Assembly (NCBI GenBank): GCA_006227015.1
Contig: SBGI01000265.1
Span: 1-5,818, forward strand
Length of the DNA: 5,818 bases
Source of the DNA: Gammaproteobacteria bacterium
GTDB taxonomy: Bacteria > Pseudomonadota > Gammaproteobacteria > Pseudomonadales > Porticoccaceae
Direction of reading: 5' to 3'
Position numbers and translations under genes: made by a program. The notes under the pieces are model-generated. The model ran no database searches. It was not told where the DNA came from and worked only from the letters and a program-made list of their open reading frames with translations. Numbering within the stretch: position 1 is the stretch's first letter; every line of letters begins with the position of its first letter. Positions 1 to 5,024 of the stretch are shown here, one piece after another.

Positions 1-871
1 CGGCACCCTTTTCGGCAAGGCTGCCACCCAGATACCACACCTGGCTGCCATCGTCGCAGGGGTGACTGGAGATCGTCAGGCGCGGCGTGGTCTCGGCACC
101 CAGGCAATGGCCATAAAAGCGATGCGGGTAACGGTGCTTAATCATCACCTGTTGCAGTGGTCGTCGCTGCATTTCCGGTGAATTAACCTGCAATGTGTTG
201 AGTATGGCCTCATTGCCTTGCCCTGCGGTCAGTACCACCTGCCCCGGGGTCAAGCGCCATGTCTGATCCCTGTCGTGAAAATCAATCGCCAGGGCTTGTG
301 AAGTCGTTTTATGCCAAGCGGCTTTTGACCAGTCGATTTGATAAATGCGCTCAGCGCAATTGTCGGCCAGCACCTTGATCACCGAGGGAACATCCAGCAC
401 CAGGTCCACTAATTTATAGAGGCTGCCGCTGAAAGCCGGATGCTGAAACAGTTGTGGCCGGTCTTTCTTGCCTACCTTGTTAACGCGACCGCGTGTGGCT
501 TTGCTCGCAAGAAAGGTGGACATGCGCGACAGTGCACTGCTGCTGGACCACAGGTAAAAATGGTCGCTGAGAACAGATGCCCCACGCAGATCGACATCCC
601 CTTCCCCGGCTAGGCAGGCTTTCCAGTGTTCTGGCATGTCGGCGATGGCTTCGGAAGCGCCGGTTAGTGTGCCGCTCAGGGTATATTTGATGCCGCCATG
701 GATCATGCCCTGGCTGGCAACTGTCTGGTCGCTGCCCAGTGCCGTCTGCTCAAAGAGTAAGGCATTGTAGCCGGCGCTTACCAGGCGGTTCAGCAACCAC
801 AGGCCGGCGATGCCGCCACCAATAATGGCAATATCACATTGGAGGTGTTCCGTGGGTTCAGTGGGCACCAT
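1..871 (-). CDS. FAD-dependent oxidoreductase, DAO fold (partial, N-terminal 290 codons)
   Basis: Probable flavoprotein amine- or hydroxyacid-type oxidoreductase; the substrate is unknown. I translated the reverse strand from ATG 871-869 and it stays open to the left edge, so the C-terminus is missing. Residues 13-24 (DIAIIGGGIAGL) are a Rossmann FAD-binding strand-turn-helix, and E41 at the end of the second strand is the expected ribose-binding acid. Residues 52-63 (ASQGMIHGGIKY) resemble the flavin-contact loop of the GlpD/LhgO/DAO superfamily, and TAGQGN (215-220) matches that superfamily's second dinucleotide-contact motif. There is no signal peptide, so it is probably cytosolic. The nearest Shine-Dalgarno (GGAG, 885-888) lies 13 nt from the ATG, which is long, but no other upstream ATG exists. 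It is divergent from waaA. As I recall, Pseudomonas carries a similar uncharacterised FAD oxidoreductase close to waaA. Family is confident; specific activity is not assignable. Confidence 0.88.
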   Translation of the reverse strand, partial: MVPTEPTEHLQCDIAIIGGGIAGLWLLNRLVSAGYNALLFEQTALGSDQTVASQGMIHGGIKYTLSGTLTGASEAIADMPEHWKACLAGEGDVDLRGASVLSDHFYLWSSSSALSRMSTFLASKATRGRVNKVGKKDRPQLFQHPAFSGSLYKLVDLVLDVPSVIKVLADNCAERIYQIDWSKAAWHKTTSQALAIDFHDRDQTWRLTPGQVVLTAGQGNEAILNTLQVNSPEMQRRPLQQVMIKHRYPHRFYGHCLGAETTPRLTISSHPCDDGSQVWYLGGSLAEKGA

Positions 872-910
872 GAAGAATAAAAAACTCCGCAAAAAATCTG
901 AAGTACAAAT

Positions 911-937
911 GATAAACCCGCATAAACGGGCCTTATC
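911..937. other. Imperfect hairpin in the divergent gap
   Basis: GATAA (911-915) pairs with TTATC (933-937), and CCCG (917-920) pairs with CGGG (927-930) around the loop CATAAA, with a small asymmetric internal loop. On the reverse strand it would lie in the leader of the FAD oxidoreductase mRNA if the 950-955 box is used. Neither side has a following U-run, so it does not look like an intrinsic terminator. It may be an operator or leader structure, or chance. Confidence 0.3.
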
Positions 938-944
938 CATGGAT
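935..944. promoter_or_regulatory. 10-bp palindrome ATCCATGGAT, possible operator
   Basis: This is a perfect 10-bp inverted repeat with no spacer, just downstream of the candidate reverse -10 box at 950-955. It shares the arm 935-937 with the adjacent hairpin. Its position between divergent genes would suit a repressor site, but no regulator is known and one short palindrome can occur by chance. Confidence 0.22.
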
Positions 945-949
945 GGGCT

Positions 950-955
950 AGTATA
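950..955 (-). promoter_or_regulatory. Candidate -10 box for the FAD oxidoreductase
   Basis: TATACT on the reverse strand matches the sigma-70 -10 consensus at 5 of 6 positions. No good -35 box is found 16-18 bp upstream (the 17-bp position reads AAGCAT). If used, transcription would start near 943 and give a leader of about 72 nt containing the 911-937 hairpin. No convincing forward promoter for waaA was found in the same gap; CTGAAG (898-903) and CATAAA (921-926) with 17-bp spacing is the best weak match. Confidence 0.22.
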
Positions 956-1008
956 CCCCGCGCATTCTCTTTATGCTTTCGGCAAAAACCTGCACCCTGA
1001 AATTCGCT

Positions 1009-1014
1009 GGAGAG
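1009..1014 (+). promoter_or_regulatory. Ribosome binding site supporting the TTG start of waaA
   Basis: GGAGAG lies 4 nt before TTG 1019. An in-frame TGA at 998-1000 closes the frame upstream, and the only other near-start codon after it is a CTG at 1007. The TTG start is therefore well supported, and the resulting N-terminus lines up with other WaaA proteins. Confidence 0.7.
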
Positions 1015-1018
1015 ATCG

Positions 1019-2299
1019 TTGGCTCGCCTTGCTTATTCCCTGCTTTTTTACCTGTTGACGCCGTTAATTCTGGTGCGGCTGTTGTGGCGTAGCCGTCGTG
1101 CGCCGGCGTACAGAAGACGCTGGAAAGAGCGGTTAGGGTGGGTGCCTACCATTGCTGCTTCGCGTCAGGTGATCTGGGTGCATTCTGTGTCTGTGGGCGA
1201 AACACTGGCTGCAGTACCGATGATTCGAGCGTTGCAACAGCGTTACCCGGAGGCATTGCTGGCGGTGACCACCATGACGCCCACCGGCTCAGCACGGGTT
1301 TCAGCAGAATTTGGCGACAGCGTCTATCACGTCTATGCACCTTATGACCTGCCATGCGCGGTGAACAGGTTTTTGAGGCGCGTACGTCCGCACCTTCTAG
1401 TGATTATGGAAACAGAGTTATGGCCCAATCTTATTCACTATTGCCGTCAGCGTGGCACATCGGTTGTGGTCGCCAACGCACGCCTTTCAGAGAAATCGGC
1501 AGTGGGCTATCGTCGATTTGCCGCACTCACCGCGCCCATGCTGGCAAAGGTCAATCAGGTTGCCGCTCAGCATCAGGATGATGGCGCACGTTTCCAGTCT
1601 CTCGGCCTGTCCGATGAGCAGCTGACGATTACCGGCAATATCAAGTTTGACCTAAATATTGCTGACACCCTAAAGCAGCGCGCCGCAGCATTGCGGACAG
1701 AATGGCGTGGCATAGAGGGTCGGCCAGTCTGGCTAGTGGCCAGCACCCACGCCGGCGAAGAGGAGATTGTGCTCCGGGCTTTCAGGCAGTTGCTAACGGC
1801 TTTCCCATCGCTGCTGCTGGTGCTGGTACCCCGCCATCCGGAACGTTTTCAGGGTGTTGCTCAAATGTGCGAATCACTCGGTTTCATGACAGTGAAACGC
1901 AGCCGAGGTGACGTACCTGGGGAAGGCGATCAAATCCTGCTTGGCGACACCATGGGGGAATTACTGCTTTTCTTCGGGGCTTGTGATATTGCTTTTGTAG
2001 GTGGCAGTCTGGTGCCGGTGGGTGGGCACAACCTGATTGAGCCGGCAGCCTGGGAGAAGCCGGTATTGAGTGGCCCTCATTTGTTTAATTTTTCGGAAGC
2101 CTCGCGGTTGTTGCTGGAGGCCGGAGGCATGGCTGTTTGTGCTGACGACCAGGCGCTGGTCGACGAAATAACTCGGCTGCTTGAGTCCCCGGAATCCGCT
2201 GCGGCTATGGCCGCAGCCGCCAAGTCAGTGGCTGACAATAACCGGGGAGCGCTGCAGCGACTGCTGGATGTTATTGAACGCCAGCTTTCGTCACATTGA
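1019..2299 (+). CDS. waaA: 3-deoxy-D-manno-octulosonate (Kdo) transferase WaaA
   Basis: Transfers Kdo from CMP-Kdo to the tetra-acylated lipid A precursor on the cytoplasmic face of the inner membrane, starting the lipopolysaccharide inner core. The 426-residue length equals the E. coli enzyme to within one residue as I recall it. Residues 4-22 form a hydrophobic N-terminal anchor, followed by basic RRAPAYRRRW (26-35). VHSVSVGETLAA (54-65) carries the expected catalytic glutamate, E61. TTMTPTGS (84-91), METELWPN (130-137) and ANARLS (152-157) are family blocks of the N-terminal GT-B domain. The C-terminal domain shows VPRHPERF (270-277), GDTMGEL (309-315) and GGSLVPVGGHN (328-338), the last two in the CMP-Kdo binding region. 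Translation begins at TTG. The 3' end overlaps tolC by 29 bp on the opposite strand. Whether it adds one or two Kdo units cannot be told from sequence. Confidence 0.97.
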   Translation: MARLAYSLLFYLLTPLILVRLLWRSRRAPAYRRRWKERLGWVPTIAASRQVIWVHSVSVGETLAAVPMIRALQQRYPEALLAVTTMTPTGSARVSAEFGDSVYHVYAPYDLPCAVNRFLRRVRPHLLVIMETELWPNLIHYCRQRGTSVVVANARLSEKSAVGYRRFAALTAPMLAKVNQVAAQHQDDGARFQSLGLSDEQLTITGNIKFDLNIADTLKQRAAALRTEWRGIEGRPVWLVASTHAGEEEIVLRAFRQLLTAFPSLLLVLVPRHPERFQGVAQMCESLGFMTVKRSRGDVPGEGDQILLGDTMGELLLFFGACDIAFVGGSLVPVGGHNLIEPAAWEKPVLSGPHLFNFSEASRLLLEAGGMAVCADDQALVDEITRLLESPESAAAMAAAAKSVADNNRGALQRLLDVIERQLSSH

Positions 2300-3680
2300 T
2301 GGCGGGGTCCAGCCAGGCATTCAATTCGTAGATATCCTCGGGGCTGAGTTGCCCCGCGACTTCTTTGAGGCGCAGTAGGCTATCGATGTAGTCATAGCGT
2401 GCATTGGCGTAGTCCGTACGTGCCTGGTAGAGGTTTTGTTGCGCCACCAGGACATCGACGATATTGCGTGTGCCCGCCTCATAGCCCGCCTGGGTAGCCT
2501 CCAGAGCGCTGTCCGCTGAAGTGATCGCCTGATTGCGGGCTTTCACGCGAGCCGTGTTGGTGACCACTGAAAGGTGTTGGGATCGCGCTTGCTGAACTGT
2601 ATTGCGTTGAGTGCCAATGAACAGTTCATCGGCCTGAACATATTGCTGGAAGGCCTGACGACGCTCCGCGCTCACCAGCCCACCAGTAAAAATAGGAACC
2701 GTCAGTGTCACTCCAATGGAGTGACCTTCCTGATCGCTTTCGGATGGGCTGACAAAGAAATTGTTTGTTTGTGTGTCCAGTCCGCGGAATTCACTGTCGG
2801 TTTGATCATCGTAGTAGGACAGGTTGCCCGTCAGGGTTGGCGCATGCTCGTATTTTTTCGACTTGGCATTCTCATCCGCCGCATCGCGCTGGTATTTGGC
2901 TGCTTGCAGACTGAAATTGTTTTGCAGGGCAAACTGTACCCAGTCTTCCCGGTTGAGCGGTTCTGGTTGAACTACGGGAAAGTCTGCCACCAGTCCTGCC
3001 AGTTGCTGGTGGGATTCGCCGGTCAGCACGGTCAGGCCCTCAAAGGCAATATCCAGCGCGCCGCGGGTTTCCAGGGTATTCACTCTTGCATTGTCGTAGG
3101 CTGCCTGGGCTTCGTGCACATCGGTAATTGGCAGTAACCCCACTTCAAAACGTTCTTTGGTTTGCTCCAGTTGCCTCTGTATGGCCTTTTCCTGGGCCTG
3201 TGCAGTTTCCAGATTTTCCCTGGCGCGGAGCACCTGGAAATAGGCATCTGCGGTGCGCAGAATCAGAGTCTGCTGGTCAGCGGCAAACTGTAATCGAGCC
3301 TGATCGCTCAGGGCTTTTCCTTGCTGAAAGCTGAACCAGGCGGGAAGGTCAAAGATCGGTTGCGACAGGGTCAGGTAATACCCTCTTGAGTCCGTATCGG
3401 TATGCCCCTTGCGGCCAGGTTTAAATGTGGAGTTCAGGGTCGTGGTGCTGGCGCCATTGGTTTCCAGCTCTTCATATTCACCCGTTGCTGTAATCTGGGG
3501 AAGTAGTCCGGCCCTGCCGATGTTTTTGGCTTCCTGGCCGGCCAGGTAGGCGGCACGGGCAGCGCGAAGTTGGGGGTCGTTTTGGACAGCCTGTTCATAG
3601 ATCTCGGAGAGAGTGTTGGCCAGTGCCGGGTTGAGGCTTAAGGCTGCGGTCAGAAAAATGACAAATTTGCAGAAGCGCAT
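2271..3680 (-). CDS. tolC: TolC-family outer membrane efflux/secretion channel
   Basis: Trimeric outer-membrane channel that docks to tripartite efflux pumps and type I secretion systems. The 469-residue product (E. coli TolC has 493) starts with a signal peptide, residues 1-21, cleaved after ALA. Two internal outer-membrane-efflux repeats follow. The first has LLPQITATGEYEE (59-71) and GLLPITDVHEAQAAYD (181-196). The second has LTVPIFTGG (326-334) and GTRNIVDVLVAQQNLY (403-418). Polar segments near 71-100 and 290-320 fit the two surface-loop regions. Gate residues recalled from E. coli are kept as D187, Y400, R405 and D409, but the second ring aspartate is V412. I chose ATG 3680: AAGGA lies 6 nt upstream, whereas a TTG two codons earlier would sit directly against it. 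It is divergent from nudF, as in E. coli, and convergent with waaA. The close alignment of the C-terminal third with E. coli TolC makes another efflux family member (OprM type) unlikely. Confidence 0.95.
   Translation of the reverse strand: MRFCKFVIFLTAALSLNPALANTLSEIYEQAVQNDPQLRAARAAYLAGQEAKNIGRAGLLPQITATGEYEELETNGASTTTLNSTFKPGRKGHTDTDSRGYYLTLSQPIFDLPAWFSFQQGKALSDQARLQFAADQQTLILRTADAYFQVLRARENLETAQAQEKAIQRQLEQTKERFEVGLLPITDVHEAQAAYDNARVNTLETRGALDIAFEGLTVLTGESHQQLAGLVADFPVVQPEPLNREDWVQFALQNNFSLQAAKYQRDAADENAKSKKYEHAPTLTGNLSYYDDQTDSEFRGLDTQTNNFFVSPSESDQEGHSIGVTLTVPIFTGGLVSAERRQAFQQYVQADELFIGTQRNTVQQARSQHLSVVTNTARVKARNQAITSADSALEATQAGYEAGTRNIVDVLVAQQNLYQARTDYANARYDYIDSLLRLKEVAGQLSPEDIYELNAWLDPAINVTKAGVQ
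2339..2356. terminator. GC-rich hairpin downstream of waaA (weak terminator candidate)
   Basis: CGGGGC (2339-2344) and GCCCCG (2351-2356) form a perfect 6-bp stem with a 6-nt loop, 40 bp past the waaA stop and inside the tolC 3' coding region. The forward flank is CGACTTCTTTG, not a clean U-run, so intrinsic termination would be weak. It encodes ordinary TolC residues on the other strand and may be incidental. Confidence 0.2.
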
Positions 3681-3686
3681 TGACAA

Positions 3687-3691
3687 TCCTT
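3687..3691 (-). promoter_or_regulatory. Ribosome binding site deciding the tolC start
   Basis: AAGGA on the reverse strand lies 6 nt before ATG 3680-3678. A TTG at 3686-3684 would have no spacing, so the two extra residues it would add are unlikely to be made. Confidence 0.7.
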
Positions 3692-3719
3692 TAGGTCAAA
3701 GGGTGGTGGCGAGGGTTCG

Positions 3720-3748
3720 AGTCTAGCAGATTTTGAGGTGCTGGACAG
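3720..3748 (-). promoter_or_regulatory. Candidate tolC promoter with extended -10
   Basis: On the reverse strand TGC-TAGACT (3728-3720) is an extended -10 element, and CTGTCC (3748-3743) is a weak -35 box at 17 bp. The predicted start near 3713 would give a leader of about 33 nt before the tolC ATG. The -35 overlaps the proposed nudF -35 on the other strand. Assigned by eye from consensus. Confidence 0.4.
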
Positions 3749-3770
3749 TGACGGAGCCTCTGTGTAGTGT
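3742..3770 (+). promoter_or_regulatory. Candidate nudF promoter
   Basis: TGGACA (3742-3747) matches the -35 consensus at 5 of 6 positions. With a 17-bp spacer the -10 is TAGTGT (3765-3770), only 3 of 6. A start near 3777 would leave about 66 nt of leader. TTTAAA (3774-3779) is an alternative -10 but lacks a good -35. Confidence 0.3.
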
Positions 3771-3771
3771 G

Positions 3772-3781
3772 GCTTTAAAGC
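3772..3781. promoter_or_regulatory. 10-bp palindrome GCTTTAAAGC in the tolC-nudF gap
   Basis: This perfect inverted repeat sits just downstream of the candidate nudF -10 and about 47 bp upstream of the candidate tolC -35-box start. It could be a binding site for a dimeric regulator acting on nudF, but it is short and A/T-centred, so chance is a real alternative. Confidence 0.2.
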
Positions 3782-3842
3782 GCACTTCTACCCAATTCCA
3801 GCGCTGCCAACGAAGACCAGAATCTGTAACGTGGGATAAGAC

Positions 3843-4448
3843 ATGCTGCCACCGCACCAGTTCAATGAAAATGACGTTCAAGTTCAGGATCGACAAACTG
3901 TCTTCCAGGGCTTTTTCAAGATGATCCGGGTGCGTTTACGACACAAGCTCTTTGCCGGCGGTTGGTCAGAACCGATGGACAGGGAATTATTCGAGCGCGA
4001 ACCCTGCGTGGGAGTGCTGATTTATGATCCTGAGCATCAATTGATTGCGTTGACGGAGCAGTTTCGTGTCGGGGTGTTGGGACAGGGACAAACTCCCTGG
4101 CAGTTTGAAGTGGTGGCAGGTATTTCCGAGCCCGGGGAAACACTCCCTGAGGTGGCACGGCGTGAGGTTATGGAGGAGGCTGGGCTCGAGACCGACGAGC
4201 TGATCGCTATGTGCGATTACTGGGTCAGTCCCGGTGGCAGCAATGAGCGTATGCATCTGTTCTGCGCCCTGGTGGATCTGACGGATGCCGGGGGTGTGTT
4301 TGGTGTGGTTCATGAGTCGGAGGATATCCGCCTGCATGTGTTCCCGGAACAGCAGGTTTATGAATGGCTTGATCAGGGATTGCTTAATAACGCGGCAACC
4401 ACCATCAGTCTGATGTGGTTGCAAATTAATCGACAACGGTTTTTGTGA
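3843..4448 (+). CDS. nudF: ADP-ribose/ADP-sugar pyrophosphatase NudF (Nudix)
   Basis: Cytosolic Nudix hydrolase that splits ADP-ribose and related ADP-sugars to AMP and a sugar phosphate, using divalent metal. The 201-residue product matches E. coli NudF (209) along its length. The Nudix box spans residues 93-115: G93, E99, then REVMEEAGL from R107, with metal-binding glutamates E108, E111 and E112. N-terminal DVQVQDRQTVFQGFF (11-25) and the later SPGGSNER (129-136) and HESEDIRLHV (157-166) are subfamily blocks of ADP-ribose pyrophosphatases, separating it from other Nudix enzymes. The ATG at 3843 has only a weak Shine-Dalgarno (GGGATAAG), but it gives the expected N-terminus and the next in-frame ATG is 26 codons on. 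It heads the nudF-yqiB-cpdA set and diverges from tolC. Confidence 0.95.
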   Translation: MLPPHQFNENDVQVQDRQTVFQGFFKMIRVRLRHKLFAGGWSEPMDRELFEREPCVGVLIYDPEHQLIALTEQFRVGVLGQGQTPWQFEVVAGISEPGETLPEVARREVMEEAGLETDELIAMCDYWVSPGGSNERMHLFCALVDLTDAGGVFGVVHESEDIRLHVFPEQQVYEWLDQGLLNNAATTISLMWLQINRQRFL

Positions 4449-4483
4449 TGGACTATGCTGTTTTCTGTTGTCGATGGGACAAC
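4429..4483 (+). other. Two mutually exclusive RNA stems at the nudF-yqiB junction
   Basis: ATCGACAAC (4429-4437) pairs with GTTGTCGAT (4467-4475) over 9 perfect bp, extendable by one G-U and one G-C pair. GTTGTC (4467-4472) can instead pair with GACAAC (4478-4483) around a 5-nt loop. The two structures compete for the same strand. The first arm lies in the last codons of nudF. No U-run follows, so this is not an intrinsic terminator. It could affect processing or translation of yqiB, or be coincidental. Confidence 0.35.
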
Positions 4484-4506
4484 TTGGCAAAATGTGATTT
4501 GGTGCG

Positions 4507-4974
4507 GTGACGGATAAACGAAAAATACGTTACAAAGTCGACTTGAGGAGGTACATGGCAGACTGTGATGCCAATTACTTCCGCTTGATGAAATTGTTTC
4601 CCGAGATGACTCAGGAGGCAGCTGAGCGGAAGCTGGGCTTCAGTCATGACAGCGATCACGAGTTACGCTTTGTAGTTCGCGAGAATACGCCCTATACCAC
4701 CCTCATCGAGCTTAGCCAAGTGGCCAGTGCCGGGAATACAAATCCCTGGTTTCGGCTGCCGGTGATGAAGTTGCGGTTGTATCATGATGCCCGCGTCGCT
4801 GAGGTCGTGTCATGTGACGGAGTGATGCATGTTAAATCACGTTACGGGTACCCCAATCGCAAAATGTATCAGCAGGATGAGAAAGCACAGTGGAACCGCT
4901 TTCTCGGCGAGTGGTTATCCCATTGCCTGGCGCGGGGATACTACCCGGAACCCCTGTTTGGCGAAGCTCCCTAA
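4507..4974 (+). CDS. yqiB: DUF1249 family protein YqiB (function unknown)
   Basis: Conserved protein with no established biochemical role, 155 residues against about 140 in E. coli YqiB. Shared blocks are NYFRLMKLFP (23-32), YTTLIELSQ (63-71), LRLYHDARVAEV (89-100) and RYGYPNRKMYQQDEK (112-126), followed by FLGEWLSHCLARG (132-144). It has no signal peptide or membrane segment and should be cytosolic. An in-frame TGA at 4495-4497 leaves GTG 4507 as the furthest start; it has no visible Shine-Dalgarno. ATG at 4555 (residue 17) has GAGGAGG 3 nt upstream. I kept GTG because residues 6-16 align with the E. coli N-terminus (basic-R-Y, then D). It lies 58 bp after nudF and 50 bp before cpdA, the same order as in E. 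coli. Confidence 0.92.
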   Translation: MTDKRKIRYKVDLRRYMADCDANYFRLMKLFPEMTQEAAERKLGFSHDSDHELRFVVRENTPYTTLIELSQVASAGNTNPWFRLPVMKLRLYHDARVAEVVSCDGVMHVKSRYGYPNRKMYQQDEKAQWNRFLGEWLSHCLARGYYPEPLFGEAP

Positions 4975-5011
4975 CGACCTTTTTGGTCAAGTGTCTGTAC
5001 GCAGCCGGCAT

Positions 5012-5017
5012 AGGGAG
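5012..5017 (+). promoter_or_regulatory. Ribosome binding site supporting the TTG start of cpdA
   Basis: AGGGAG lies 7 nt before TTG 5025. The frame is open further upstream (another TTG at 4983), but that codon has no comparable site. No ATG or GTG occurs between 5025 and the conserved LVQLSDCH block. Confidence 0.65.
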
Positions 5018-5024
5018 AACAACA

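Noticed and set aside
810..1058. An 82-codon forward open frame bridging the FAD gene start and the waaA start
   Set aside because: It overlaps the 5' end of the FAD gene in antisense and the waaA start in another frame. Its translation resembles nothing and no good initiation site precedes it.
2574..3137. A 187-codon forward open frame inside tolC
   Set aside because: It lies entirely antisense to a well-supported tolC and its translation shows no family motif or plausible ribosome binding site. It is a shadow of the real reading frame.
3733..3924. A 63-codon forward open frame upstream of and overlapping nudF
   Set aside because: No recognisable protein features. It occupies the promoter region and then reads nudF out of frame.
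3987..4490. A 167-codon reverse open frame covering most of nudF
   Set aside because: It is antisense to an intact Nudix gene with a full catalytic box. Its protein is rich in His, Pro and Gln without recognisable domains.
4484..4506. Possible sigma-54 or internal promoter (TTGGCA) before yqiB
   Set aside because: The required GC element at the right spacing is missing for sigma-54, and no -10 box lies 16-18 bp downstream for sigma-70.
4492..4510. Start-stop elements ATG-TGA (4492-4497) and GTG-CGG-TGA (4502-4510) before yqiB
   Set aside because: Neither has a Shine-Dalgarno, and such short strings arise easily by chance. I do not regard them as leader peptides.
4975..4991. GACC-TTTTT-GGTC mini-hairpin after the yqiB stop, considered as a terminator
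   Set aside because: The stem is only 4 bp and there is no U-run after it. The following cpdA is expected to be cotranscribed.
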